Counted from the stretch's first letter, positions 12,780 through 24,129 are shown. The stretch is DNA of 64,000 nucleotides from Tamarix chinensis (GCA_030549775.1 CM060172.1:52627942-52691941), one strand, 5' to 3'. Numbers and translations: made by a program. The notes: generated by a model not told the origin, from the sequence alone.

Positions 12780-13930
12780 TTCCCTATTTTACCATTTCCC
12801 TTTTTACCCTTTCCCCCTTTTTCCTTTCCTTCTCTTTTTTTTCTTTTTCCCCCCTTCTTGGACTTGGGCCGCCAGACCCCTCGGCCTGCTACCCTCTCCC
12901 CCGCGCGTTGGGCCTTCGGCCCGTCCCCCCCTTCTCTCCCTCGCTCGCATGCCCGTCTCCCCAGCCCGCCTCCTTCCTTATTTTTTTTCCCATGGACCGG
13001 CCGGCTCCCTCCTTTCCTGCGCCGGTCCGACCGCCCTGTCCCTTTCTTCTTCCCTTCTTCTTCTCCCACGCCCGACCTGCACATTCGACGCCATGCCTGC
13101 TGCCACCGCCTGCACCCATCGCTGCCACCACCTGCTCCCTCTCCCTCTCTCTCTTCCCCCGTTGTTTTCCTTCCTTTTTCGAGCCAAACCGCCCTGGACC
13201 AGCCCCGCATGCCTCTCCCCCTTTCCTTCTTCTTCCCTCCTTTCCCCTACAACCCTGCGATGCCCTGCCACCCTAAGCCTGCCCTCCGATCAGCCCCTAT
13301 TCCCCTACCCTTCCTCCTATTTTTCTTCTCCCCTTCAGCCATTTCCCTGCCCATTGTTGTCGAGCCCCTCACCCCCTTCCCGAGCTCCCTCCTCTCTCTT
13401 TTCTCCTCCTCCCATTCGCCCCCCCCCCCCCCCCGTTCTTCTTTTTCCACCATCGTCTGCCGCTCCTGCCGCCTCACCAACCCCCTGCGCCGCCTTCTGC
13501 CACTACCTAATACCACCCTGCACCACCACACAACCCCTTCGAGCCCTACACTTCCTCCCTTCTCCTCCTTTTCCTTTTTTCCCAGATTTTTCCCCTTACC
13601 GCCGAGCCACCTGCAACCGCCTCTACCACCGCCGTCCGGCCACCTCTGCCGCCACCCAACCCACCGTTCGACACCCTGCAACCCCCTCTACAACCGCCAT
13701 CCATTAGTTGGCCGAAACCAACCCTTGCACCCCTCCATTTTTCCCTCCACTTTTCCTTCGTTCTCAACCCTTTCCCTCGACCCTCCTCGGCAGCCGACCT
13801 TCGCCGCCTCTCCGCCGCCCGCCGCCTTGAGCCGCCTTGAAACCACCCTTAGCCTCCACCTACACCCCCTCTTCACTTCTGCACCACTCACTTGCCTTAG
13901 AACCTCCCCTAACCACCTTCTTTTCTAGCC
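12780..13930 (+). other. Pyrimidine-rich, GC-rich LTR domain
   Basis: About 1.15 kb of C/T-dominated DNA in otherwise AT-rich surroundings, matched by 22,250-23,400 in the second LTR. It is open in several frames on both strands (Pro/Ser/Leu-rich one way, Arg/Gly/Lys-rich the other), which is a composition artefact. It includes a run of about 15 C at 13,420-13,434. It may be the LTR's leader or R-U5 region, but this is inference. Confidence 0.6.
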
Positions 13931-14009
13931 TAAATACCCTAACCCGAAAATAATGGATTTTTGCCCCCTTCACCCTCTTTGAGCTTTTTCCCCCATGGTT
14001 TTTGCATAA

Positions 14010-14037
14010 AGCTCACGCTGCCCATGCAGCGTGAGCT
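14010..14037 (+). other. Conserved 12 bp-stem hairpin in the LTR
   Basis: AGCTCACGCTGC and GCAGCGTGAGCT form a perfect 12 bp stem around the loop CCAT. The second LTR keeps it at 23,483-23,506 (CTCACGCTGC, loop TCAT, GTAGCGTGAG), where the one stem change leaves a G-U pair in RNA. It sits just downstream of the pyrimidine-rich domain. Confidence 0.7.
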
Positions 14038-14639
14038 CTCCCATTTATTTTGAGAATTTCTTGGATAATTTTAAAGGTATAATGGTATTTTATGTTAAGT
14101 GTTTTACTAATTAAATTTTATAAAGTTTTATCCTTTTTAACTTCTTATTTCTAATAAATATGATGGATATTATTTTTAGGTGTTGAGTTGCTAATTATGC
14201 TTGGTAAGATTGATATTTTGCGGGATTAAGGTAACCGTTAATCCTCCCTTAAATATATGAAAAACGCATGCTAGCACATTTAGGGTTTAGTATGATTTTA
14301 TGCATGTTTGGTATGCTTAGCATGATATGTTTATGGTTTCTTATATTGTTGTTAAAAAGAAATAGCATGATAACTTTTGTGCCATATGTAGGTGTGTTAA
14401 ATAAGGAAGGAGTTGGAAATATGGATAGAAATGTTAAATGCTTGTTTATGACGCACCATGTTGCTAATACATGAATAATGTTATTGTCTAAGGGTATTTT
14501 AGTAATTATGCTTATGAGGTATGTGAATCAATGTATATAGTTGCTAATGAGTATTATGTTGAATAATGATAAGTTGATGGACTTAGATGACAAAAATGAA
14601 GTATTAATATTGTTATTTTATGTAGGGTTAGTAAATTCA

Positions 14640-15990
14640 TAAAATGTTGAATAAAGGGGTTGAGTAGAAATTTCACAAGTGAAAAAGGACATTTTGGTAA
14701 TTTGGTAAACAAAAGGGTATTTTAGTAATTTGTAAAATAAAAGGAGTGTTATGGTAATTTTATAAATAAAAGGGTATTGTGGTAATTTTGTAAATAAAAT
14801 GATATTGTGATAATTTGAAAGTAGGGGTAAAATAGTAATTTTGGAGTCAAGGGGCAATATGGTAATTTTATAAGTAAGTGGTAAGAATGGTAATTTTGGA
14901 AGTAGGGGTAAAATTGTAACTTTGGATGAATGAGGGCATTATGGTAATTTTGTAAGTAAAAAGGGCATTATGGTAATTTTGGAGGTAGAGGGGCAAAATC
15001 GTAATTTCATAAGTAAAGGGTAATATGGTAAATTTTATAAGTGAATGGCGAAGTGGAAATTTATAAGTAAAGGGGTAATATGGTAAATTGGAAAAGAAGG
15101 AAAAAATGGTAATTATGTAAGGAAAGATAAATATGTTAATCTTGGATGTAAAAGGGTAAAATAGTAATTTGTAAAGTAAAAGATGTATGGTGGTAATTTT
15201 CATAAATAAAAGGATAATATGGTAAAATTGGATGTAAGGGGTAAAATGGTAATTTTGTAAATGAAAGGATATTACGGTAAACTTGGGAGTAAGGGGTAAC
15301 TTGGTAATTATGATAACGACAAAAGATAATTTAGCAATTAAATTATGATTGTAGAAGGGCAATTGGATAAGTATGATACTATAGAAGGGTAATTTGGTAA
15401 ATTAACCAACTAAAGGGCATTATGGTAATTTTAATAATGGAGAAGGGTAATACAGTAATTTTGATTATGAAAAAAGGGTAAATTAATATTGGTGATTATG
15501 AAGAAGAGTAATTTGGGATTTGTGATAATTAAAAAGGGTAAATGGCAATTAAAATAATTGAGAGGGGTAAAATGGTAATTATGATAAAGGAGAAGGGCAA
15601 TTTGGTAATTTGTTCAACTAAAAGGGAAATTTGGTAATTTAGCCGATAAAAGGGTAAAGTGATAATTGTTTAACCAACTAAAGGGGTAAAATAGTAATCA
15701 TGACAATGAAGGAGGGTAATTTAGTAATTTATCCAACTCAAGGGCAATTTAGTAATTATAACAAAGGAGAAAGGCGATTTGGTAATATAACCAACCAAAA
15801 GGGGAATATGATAAGTATAGTAATTATGAGGGGTGAATGATGATCTAAAAAGTGTATGAGATAATTTGGTAATCTAAATCGGACAAAGGGTAATTTGGTA
15901 ATTATGCAACCTTAAGGGTAATATGTTAATTTATCAAGTAAGGAACGGATACTTAACAATTATATAAGAAAAGGGCAAATGAGTAATTTG
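14640..15990 (+). repeat. Degenerate GGTAATTT minisatellite, about 30 bp units
   Basis: More than 40 imperfect units of the type AAAGGGTAATATGGTAATTT-TGTAAGT run in one direction. Spacing varies from about 25 to 40 bp. The same array is present at 24,130-25,400 in the second LTR with largely matching unit order, so it predates both insertions. Apparent minus-strand open frames here (14,868-15,362) are repeats of PFIYKITIMP-like text and are not a gene. Confidence 0.75.
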
Positions 15991-16651
15991 TACCTAATAG
16001 GTCCCAGAGATTGTGGAACATTAACATGATTAAATAATGTTGATTAGCCAAGTAAGAGTATCTAATGATTAGTATGGCCTTGATGGTTTCTCTGTGACAT
16101 CCTGGATAATCCTCTGAATAAGAAACGATTAATGATACCGAAACGATTGAAAGTGAATAAGTATCGGATCATCGTGCTTTCTGTGATCACCTTAATTAAG
16201 ACACTATTACTTAAAGTGAAAGACCTCGAGATCGGGAATGGTGACTCCTTAGGGGTCGCTACCCTAAGGACGTGGTTTAGTCCACGATTATTCTGGTATT
16301 TGCTGGTGTGCCTTTGTGCCCGGCCAGGCCCTATATCTTACTCTTCCTAGCTCTACGGACCTAGTTAGGGGGTATGCATACTTATGGATTAGGTGTCCTT
16401 GTCGGTAGGGTACTGAGTTAGCTTTATGCACCAATACGACCAGGGTACCTTTGCGTCCTTGGGTTCATGGTTAAAGGGTACTGAGTAGCTGATATGCACC
16501 GGTACGACCGGTGTACCTTTGTGTCCCGGGTTATCGATCTCCCAATCGAGGCAAATAAATATGATTGATGTGCCGATTAACGAAAGGAAAGATACGATAA
16601 TTGAAAGTGGAATATTAATGAGCCGGGCCTAGTGATTTATGATATTGCGTA

Positions 16652-17095
16652 CCGGTCCACCGGTTATAATAGTGGTCCAGGAGCGTGTTGCCCTGGTATG
16701 TGATATTGCGTACCGGTCCACCGGTTATAATAGTGGTCCAGGAGCATGTTGCCCTGGTGTGTGATTATGAGTACCGGTCCACCGGTTATAATAGTGGCCA
16801 GGAGCGTTGTGCCCTGGATGATGATTACATATATATTCCGGTCCACCGGCAATAATAGTGGGGGTCCCGAGCTCAATAAAATCAGTTATGTATGTGAATA
16901 AGATTATGGAAAAATACTAATCACTTATAGTGGAACACCATGTGAGTCGGGGCCAGACCGGTCCACCGGCAAATAATAATGGTCAGGTGCATTCTGCCCT
17001 GTGTGTTTATCTTTCGGTCCACCGGCAATAATAGTGGTCAGAGGCGTTCTGCCCTGTGTGTTGACTTCCAGTCCACCGGCTATAATAGTGGGGTT
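16652..17095 (+). repeat. CCGGTCCACCGG palindrome array, seven units
   Basis: Units start at 16,652, 16,713, 16,774, 16,838, 16,958, 17,015 and 17,068. Each has the near-palindrome CCGGT-CC-ACCGG followed by a TATAATAGTGG-type segment and, in most units, CCAGGAGCGTTGTGCCCTGG, itself able to fold. The second LTR has six units from 26,073. Confidence 0.85.
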
Positions 17096-17764
17096 CTCGT
17101 ATTCACATGGATACAAAATATGATATTGATGGATTAATGACAGAATAATGGCTTAAGGCCCAAAGTATCGATCGTGACTTATAAAGTATTATGTTTGTTA
17201 TTGTTATGTATGCATCTCTCATTATTTATATGTGTGTGGCTTGCATTATGTGTCGTATGCGGGCCTATCTTTAAGTGTGGTATTAAAGGGTTACTCAGTA
17301 CCGTAGTACTGAAGGGATTCCCTTTATGGGGCCCCTGCCTATTCAATGGGCAGTGCCCTTGCAGGTATTTTCAGGTGCTACTCAAGTGGGTTACGGGAAG
17401 GAGATTAAGGAATTTTCCGGTATCATGGCTTTTTCTCTTTCTCATTTAATTTCTCGGTTTTAAATGTTAACGTTGTTAAAGTAACCACCATCGGTGGATT
17501 TTATTCCTGAAAACGATTTGATGCGCTACTCTGATTTAAATATGTTGAAGCTTGCAGTTTACTCTGATTTATGCATGTTGAATGTCTTTCGAACTGTATT
17601 TCATTTTCTTAGCCTTAGCACTTGGTACTGGAACGGTATGAGTGAACCGGTCTGGTACTAAGTGTGGCGGTAATACTCCCAAAGTTCACGTTTTGTTTAT
17701 CTGCTTCCGCTATTATCTTTTAATAAAATGAAATTTTTCAATAGTGAATTTTGGGGGTGTTACA

Positions 17765-17769
17765 ATTAT
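17765..17769 (+). repeat. Right 5 bp target-site duplication ATTAT
   Basis: Matches 12,455-12,459 exactly and directly follows the LTR end TGTTACA. Confidence 0.9.
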
Positions 17770-19560
17770 ATTATCACATAAAGCCCATATAACATCTAAG
17801 CAACACATTCACATAATCACTCCATTATAACCATTATTACCCTATAATCTATGTTGTGGGATTTCCATTAGTTCTTAGCCACGTTTAAATCAATCCATTA
17901 AAATAATCCATTTAGGTCAATAATTTAGATTACATCATCCATTTGTAGCATCATAGTGTACATACTCAAAATTTTCCATTAAAACCTTCCAAAGGCACTT
18001 ATTAAGAATCCCATGAATTATGAATTACTTAATTCATCCAATAGGTTACTTAATTCATGCCAAGATGTGTCTCATTATTGAATAATCATGTTGTGGCATA
18101 ATATCAAGTCTCAAATCATATCAAGTTTAAAAGAAACAAAAACAACACTCTCTCACCAAAACAATTGATCGGTTTGGCCTTTTGGCTCAACCAAACCTTA
18201 GAGTTCCTCTCAAAACTAGTTAATCGGTTTAGTTGGATCAATCAATTTTTTTAATACCAGTCAATCACTTACAATAAATTAGTCGATAGGTTTAGCCAAA
18301 GAGTAACCCAAAGTCATTGTGGACAACTCAGCTGACTTGTTAGGCTAACTAGTTGACTGCGCTATGAGCCAGTCAATTGGTTTGACTTAAACAGTCGATC
18401 AGTTTGCTCCTTAACAACAAAAAATAGGCAATTTAAATGTGATTTAGGCTCCAAAATCTAACTATATCACATCCTAGTATCACCATTATAGAAAAAATAG
18501 AGGATTGCATATGCTCAAGTACTAATCATAATACATTCACATAGAATCAACCATAATTTCTCATGAAATCATACTTTTCTTTGAAATCCTAAATATTCTA
18601 ACATGTAACGCCAATTTACTCATAATATCATTTATGAACACAAAGACTATAAATCTACCAACTTTAATAGATTACATGCTCATTCATACCACATTTCAAA
18701 GGTAATAATGACTTACTTGAAGGCTTAGTAAAATTTCCACACTAAGGAGATGAAACCTTTGGCTAAAATATTTTAACTCTAAAAACCTTGGAAAATAAGA
18801 GATCAAATAATTCTTAGAAAGTAAGAAATATGAATTAGGGAAAGAAAATGGGATTACCTCCTATAAGAGAATCCAAGAAAAGAATCAACAGAAAGCAAAG
18901 AACTCAACTTTTTCCAAATCTTACACTTTCTTAATTATGAATAAAATAAGACGGGCAAGAGAAAGGAAAATAAGAGATGCACAAATCAAGTGAAAGCTCA
19001 AAATGGAGAAGAGTGGAGCACAAGCGTTAAGAAAATTCATAATATTTTTGGTGGCTAGAAATAGGTGAGGGGAGAGATGATTAGAGCTATATATAATGAA
19101 TGAATTGGTCAAAGTATTTGTGAGAGAGTGTAACCATATCACAAACCCTAATTTCATCATTCTAATTTGGGTTGAGTGGGAAAATTTATCAAGAATATGG
19201 TGAATTCCTTTCTAGAGCTCAAATGGTTATTTTCTAGAGAAGGTAAGTCAAGATTCTCTAAAGAATGGTCAAACACAAGAAAGGAAATGGACATATCAGC
19301 ATGGTAAGCAAATCTTCTAGGTGTGCAAAGGAATTCTAGAATAAATTGTTCATTCTATTAAGCTATAGAGGAAATAGGAAGAAGAAGAAGAAGACAAGAG
19401 ATGAGGTCATCCCCTTCCTTTTCTACCAAAATCAGCCCTTCAAACCCGATAGAGAAAAAATTAAAGCTAGATAGATGAGAAAAAAGGGTTAAAGATTATT
19501 AAGGAAATAGGTCAGAGTAAGATTAACAAGATTCCATTTTGGTGAAAGCATCTCTTTTAC

Positions 19561-19616
<56 letters not shown>
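19561..19616 (+). repeat. (ATA)n microsatellite
   Basis: About 18 uninterrupted trinucleotide units. The open frame over it (19,539-19,754, poly-Asn) is spurious. Confidence 0.95.
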
Positions 19617-19926
19617 CAAACCTCAAAAAGCACTCATCTCAACAAATTAGTTAATCGATTTAGTCGACCAATCGACTATTCTATAAACCTATCAATTGGT
19701 TTTGTCAAGCCAAAATCCTCATTGAAAACTATAAACTTGTTAATCAATTCATAGAACAAGTCAATTGGTATGCTAAGAAAATTTTATTCAACTCTTCAAG
19801 CCTTTTCCACTTTGGTTTTAAATCAAACTAAAATTATATTTTCTAACCTAAGATCAAACATCATATAAACTCCTTTAAACACAATAATTTTCCATTACAT
19901 AAATCTAAAACTCATAGGATATTACA

Positions 19927-20624
19927 AATACTCCCACTCAAATGCAGGCAATTCAAGGTGAATTTATCAAGAAATAGTTTCACTCCTCCCATGGGTCAAA
20001 TGGTGATAGTTGATACAGTTCAAAGCAATATGATTCAAAGAAATATAAACACGGAAAAGGAAAAGGGACACAAAGGCATGGAGAAAAATCACTAGACATT
20101 ATAGGAATTTTTTAGAATAAAATCATTCCCTATACCCCACACATAAGAGAGAGGATGAAGGAGACAAAGTATAAGGTCATCATCCTCCCTTTTGTAAAAT
20201 TTGGTCCATAAATCCATTTGAGGTAGGGAAAAAGCTCACATTAATGGTAAAAAGTTGTTAAAGATGGTTTAGAAATGAACAAGAGTTTGATTATCAAGAT
20301 TTAAGATTATTAGAAGAACTTTCTTTGCTAAATCGAATTAAAAAAATCGCACAAGTTAGGCAAACTGGTCAATTGATTTTCCAAACTAGTTGACCAATTA
20401 TCCTAAACCAAAACTTAGGCTCAAAACAAATAATTAGTTGATCAATTCCTAGAACCACTTGATTGATGCGTACGGGAAAAAAATCTTCCTTTTTTCCAAA
20501 ATTTTTGAAAATCCTTTGCAAACCAAATCCATAATATATCTTCAAAATAAGATTAAACCTCACCCAATCATCATCCTACACATGAATTTTCACACATTAT
20601 AGGTTAAATTTACGAGGTATTACA
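19927..20624 (-). mobile_element. Partial minus-oriented LTR fragment beside a polypurine-like motif
   Basis: It ends on the right in ACGAGGTATTACA (20,624), another reversed LTR start. It shares the TCAATTGATTTTCCAAACTAG-like motifs of the neighbouring LTR. At its left edge, 19,927-19,945 reads on the minus strand as a purine-rich GAGTGGGAGTATT right before TGTAATATCC, as expected for internal sequence preceding a 3' LTR. Confidence 0.45.
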
Positions 20625-21360
20625 CTTATGCTACTATTTTTAAGGACCTTGAGTGTCTTATATTTCTACTTCTTGGTAGTAGCATATCCGCATGTTGTTC
20701 TCCCCTAGTAGCGGTATCTCCACACGCTAGTGTCCATTTAATGACTTGATAAATATAAAAAATAAATACAAAAAGAAATAAAGAAGGAGAAGAAACTAAT
20801 TTGTTGTTATCATTTTTATTGTTTTTCAATTTAACATTTGTACTTATTTATCATATGGTAATTAGTTGTATCTATTCTCAAATTCATTTCATAAATTTGA
20901 TTTAGAGTTTTAGTGTGGGTAGTTCATGCTTTATGTACTTGACTATCCATTATGTGGATCAGATCATGATCCTTGAGTTAATCATATCATCTTTATGACT
21001 GTCCATTTGTGTGTTATAAGGATGCCAAATTTTGTCCCAAAAAACAACCTAGCATTTATTTTCTAGTTGACGATCATCTCTTTCATTTATGTTAACAATT
21101 TCACTGCATCAATTAAGATAATGATAGGTAAGTATAGAATGAATATGTGCTTTTAGTCTCATGTATTTGCCAACATCAATTAAGATTACATCAACCTATT
21201 AGTGGCTCTACTTAGTTTCTATTTGTTGGTGTGTGCATAACATAATGGAACTCAAGTTAAATTGACACTTTCTAATTGAAACACGGAGATGATTAATGAG
21301 TATGGTTTATATTAACACTTTGGACATGCATAGCGACAAGGAGGAAGATGGGGTCATCTC
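20625..21360. other. Unassigned AT-rich stretch left of the gag remnant
   Basis: No open frame, repeat end or RNA gene is recognised. Somewhere in this stretch lies the unseen left junction of the element whose tail is at 21,361-27,175. Confidence 0.35.
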
Positions 21361-21407
21361 TTTAACTTCTCAAGGAAAGATCGGTCAATAAGTTATGTAG
21401 CAAAGTT

Positions 21408-21764
21408 TTGCGGGACCAGCCTCAACTTCAAACTAAAGCTCAAAGTAAGAGGAATCAAAGTACTTCCAAGGCAAAGTTTAGAAAGAGATCGGACCGACAC
21501 TACCATTGCCGTCGTTGTAGAAGAGATCATCCAGGCAAGGATTGCATGGGGAAGCTGATTCGGTGCCATGACTGTGGACAACTTGGGCATAGAAGCTTCG
21601 AATGCTACAGTGCACCCCGTGAAAGAATCCAAAGGCTAGGGCAAACATCGGGTCGACAGAATCAAGCGCTTGGAGTAATCCGTTCATCCTCAGAAGTCGG
21701 AGAAGGTGAGCAAGCGATCGATCATGATGTAACATCTTCAAGCTGGCCGTCGAGTCTCGCGTGA
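21408..21764 (+). CDS. Retrotransposon gag C-terminal remnant with two zinc knuckles
   Basis: A 118-codon open frame. Gag nucleocapsid zinc knuckles bind and package element RNA. Around residues 32-45 lies CRRCRRDHPGKDC (CX2CX3HX4C, one residue shorter than the classic spacing), followed by a canonical CHDCGQLGHRSFEC (CX2CX4HX4C). The flanking sequence is basic at first (KAKFRKRSDR), then Ser-rich. The frame has no capsid domain ahead of it and no protease, reverse transcriptase or integrase behind it: after the stop there are only about 160 bp before the 3' LTR. It is therefore a fragment or a pol-less derivative. The ATG is only the first in an open stretch; the original start was presumably upstream. 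Confidence 0.75.
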   Translation: MRDQPQLQTKAQSKRNQSTSKAKFRKRSDRHYHCRRCRRDHPGKDCMGKLIRCHDCGQLGHRSFECYSAPRERIQRLGQTSGRQNQALGVIRSSSEVGEGEQAIDHDVTSSSWPSSLA

Positions 21765-21813
21765 TTATTTGTATTATTAACCTTGTGTGTGTAGTTTTTT
21801 TCCTTAATTAAGT

Positions 21814-21836
21814 AAGTTTTTCTTTAAGGGGGTAGT
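21814..21836 (+). other. Upstream copy of the polypurine-tract motif
   Basis: AAGTTTTTCTTTAAGGGGGTAGT is almost identical to the tract directly before the 3' LTR at 21,900-21,922 but lies about 86 bp upstream of it. Confidence 0.7.
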
Positions 21837-21899
21837 TACCCCAAGTAACTTAGGAGCTCTTGTTGTAACCCTAGTGCTAAGACCCAAACTTCGGGGACG

Positions 21900-21922
21900 A
21901 AGTTTCTCTTTAAGGGGGTAGT
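21900..21922 (+). promoter_or_regulatory. Polypurine tract for plus-strand priming
   Basis: TTCGGGGACGAAG followed by TTTCTCTTTAAGGGGGTAGT lies directly left of the LTR start TGTAAT at 21,925. Plant Ty3/gypsy elements of the Tekay/Del group typically end their coding region in a similar TTCGAGGACGAA...TTTAAGGGGG context, so it marks the 21,925 copy as a 3' LTR. Confidence 0.8.
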
Positions 21923-24129
21923 GATGTAATCCCCCAAAAATTTCGAAAACCTATATTTTAATAAATGACTTTATTTGAAATAAAATTTGCTTGTAAAATT
22001 ATTTATTTTAATTATTTTATGGATTTTAGAGTATATAAATTTGGATAAGATTATTTAATAAATTAAATATAAATATTTTGCTAATTATCATATTATTTTT
22101 ATTTAAATAAATTCCCAAACTAATATTTTACCAACTTTATCCTTTTTAAACTAATATATTAGACTATAATAAATTAAATTATTAAATTATTAAATTAAAT
22201 AATTTATCAAGAATATTACGTTTTTATGATTTTATAAATTAATTTAATTTATTTCCCCTATTTTCTCATTTTTCCTTTTCTTTTCCTCTCCTTTTTCTCC
22301 TTTTCTTCTTTCTTCTCTTTTCCTCTTTCTCCTCCTTGGGCCGCCTGCACCGGCCTGCTTCCTTCCTCCCCGCGCGATTGGGCCTTCAGCCCGCTTCTGC
22401 CTCCTTTCCCTCGCCCGTGCCTGACGCACGTCCAGCCGCCCCTCCTTATTTTCCCCCTAGATCGGCCGGCTCATCTTTTTTTCTTTCTTTTCCTGCGCCA
22501 GTCCAGCCGCCCGCCAGCACCTCTCTTCCCTTCTTCTTCTCCCACGCCCGACCTGCTCCCGTCGCCATGCCAGCCCTGCAACTGCGGCCGCCTGCCATCA
22601 CCACCTACCTCCCTCTCCCTCTCTCTCTTCCCCCGTCATTTTCCTTCTCTTTTTGAGCCAAACCGGCTCTGGACCACAGCCCCGCACGCTCTCCCCCTTT
22701 CCTTCTTCTTCCCATCCTTTCCCCTGCCACCCGACCAACCCTGCAACCTGCAGCACGGATCGCCGGCCAGCCCTGCCCCCTCTCTTCTCCCTCTTCTTTT
22801 TATTCATCTCCCAAGCCTTCATTTCTCCATTTTTTTCGAGACCTACTCCCTTTCCCGAGCTCCTTCCTCTCTCATTCCTCCTTCCCCATTTTCTCCCCCG
22901 ATTTTTTATCACCGCCGCCTGCCGCCGCTCGAACCACCAATCCCAACCCCTGCGCCGCCTCCTGCCACCACCTACTACCACCCTACACCACCACGCCGCC
23001 CCTCGAGCCCTACACTTCCTCCCTTCTCCACCCCTTTTCTTTTTCTCCCCAGTTTTCCCCCTTACCACCGAGCCACCTGCAACCGCCCTTTTCGCCGCCG
23101 TCCGGCCACCTCTGCCACCACCCAACCCATCGTTCGACACCCTGCAACCCCCTTTACAACCTCCATGCCTTAGTTGGCCGAAAACAACTCTTGCACCCCT
23201 CCATTTTTCCCTCTCCTTTTCCTTCCTTCACAACTCCTCCACCTTGACCCTTCTCGGCAGCCAACTTCGCCGCCTTGCCGCCGCCATCTCCGCCGCCCTA
23301 TGCCGCTGTGAAACCACCCTTAGCCTCCACCTACACCCCCTCTTCACTTATGAACCATTCCCTTGCCTTGAAACCTACCCAATCCACCTTCTTTTCTAGC
23401 CTAAAGACCCTAACCCGAAAATAACAAAATTTGCTCCCTTCACCCTCTTTGAGCCCTTTTCTCCCCATGGTTTTGCATGAAACTCACGCTGCTCATGTAG
23501 CGTGAGCTTCCCTTTATTTTGAAAATTTCTTGGCTAATTTTTAAGGTATAATGGTATTTTATATTAAGTGTTCTATTAATTAAATTTTTATAAAGTTTTA
23601 TGCTTGTTTTCTTATTTCTAACATAATAATGATGGATATTATTTTTAGGTGTTGAGTCGCTAATTATGCTTGGTAAGATTTGATATTTTGCGGGATTAAA
23701 GGTAACCGTTAATCCTCTCTTAAATACATGAAAAAACGTATGCTAGCACATTAGGGGGTTAGTATGATTTTATGCATGTTTTGTGTGCTTAGCATGATAT
23801 ATATATGGTTTCTTATATTGTTGGGTGAAAAGGAAAAGCATGATAAATTTTGTGCCATATGTAGGTATGTTAATTAAGGAAGGAGTTTGATTGTTGATGT
23901 AAATGCTAAATGTTGGTATATGATGTAATATGTTGCTAATGCATAAATAATATTATTGTCTAAGGGTATTTTAGTAATTATGTTTATGAAGTATGTGATC
24001 TAATATATGTAGTTGCTAATGAGTATTATGTTGAATAATAACAAGTTGGTGGACTTAGATGATAAAAATGAAGTATTAATATCATTATTTTATGTAGTGT
24101 TAGTAAATTCATAAAAATGGTGAATAAAG

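Larger units (their letters stand above)
12460..17764 (+). mobile_element. 5.3 kb solo LTR of a giant-LTR Ty3/gypsy-type retrotransposon
   Basis: It starts TGTAATACCCC and ends TTTTGGGGGTGTTACA, and is flanked by perfect ATTAT duplications, so this one LTR is the whole remaining insertion. It is a near full-length relative of 21,925-27,175. Internal modules in order: AT-rich start (12,460-12,780); pyrimidine-rich, GC-rich domain (12,780-13,930); a 12 bp-stem hairpin (14,010-14,037); AT-rich (14,040-14,630); a degenerate GGTAATTT array (14,640-15,990); a unique stretch (16,000-16,630); the CCGGTCCACCGG palindrome array (16,650-17,095); and a conserved 3' end with GTGTGGCGGTAATACTCCC (17,663-17,681). 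The 356-codon open frame at 12,858-13,928 and overlapping frames on both strands reflect the absence of A/T and not a protein. LTRs of this length match what is known of LARD-like non-autonomous elements. Confidence 0.9.
11233..19926 (-). mobile_element. Minus-oriented LTR, split by a nested solo LTR
   Basis: The left end is TGTAACACCTCTATTTTTC (11,233). A family 3'-end motif follows in reverse at about 11,316-11,340 (GGGATGTTACTACTACACC). The right end is GGATATTACA at 19,917-19,926. The sequence is continuous only if the plus-oriented insertion 12,460-17,764 is removed. The five bases before the left end are AATAT and the five after the right end AATAC. However, the DNA just beyond 19,926 read on the minus strand is GAGTGGGAGTATT, which looks like a polypurine tract. 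So this may be a 3' LTR with a remnant of internal sequence rather than a solo LTR. The right half holds repeated TCAATTGGTTT/GTCGACCAATCG motifs (18,170-18,430 and 19,640-19,760). Confidence 0.6.

Noticed and set aside
12858..13928. 356-codon proline/serine-rich open frame and overlapping antisense frames
   Set aside because: The block has extreme pyrimidine bias, is open on both strands and several frames, lies inside an LTR, and its counterpart at 22.3-23.4 kb breaks the frame differently.
14868..15362. 164-codon minus-strand frame with repeated PFIYKITI-like text
   Set aside because: It is the translation of the GGTAATTT array.
14640..15990. CRISPR-like regular repeats
   Set aside because: Units are degenerate, spacers are not unique, and the context is a plant LTR.
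19539..19754. Poly-asparagine frame
   Set aside because: Translation of the ATA microsatellite inside an LTR.
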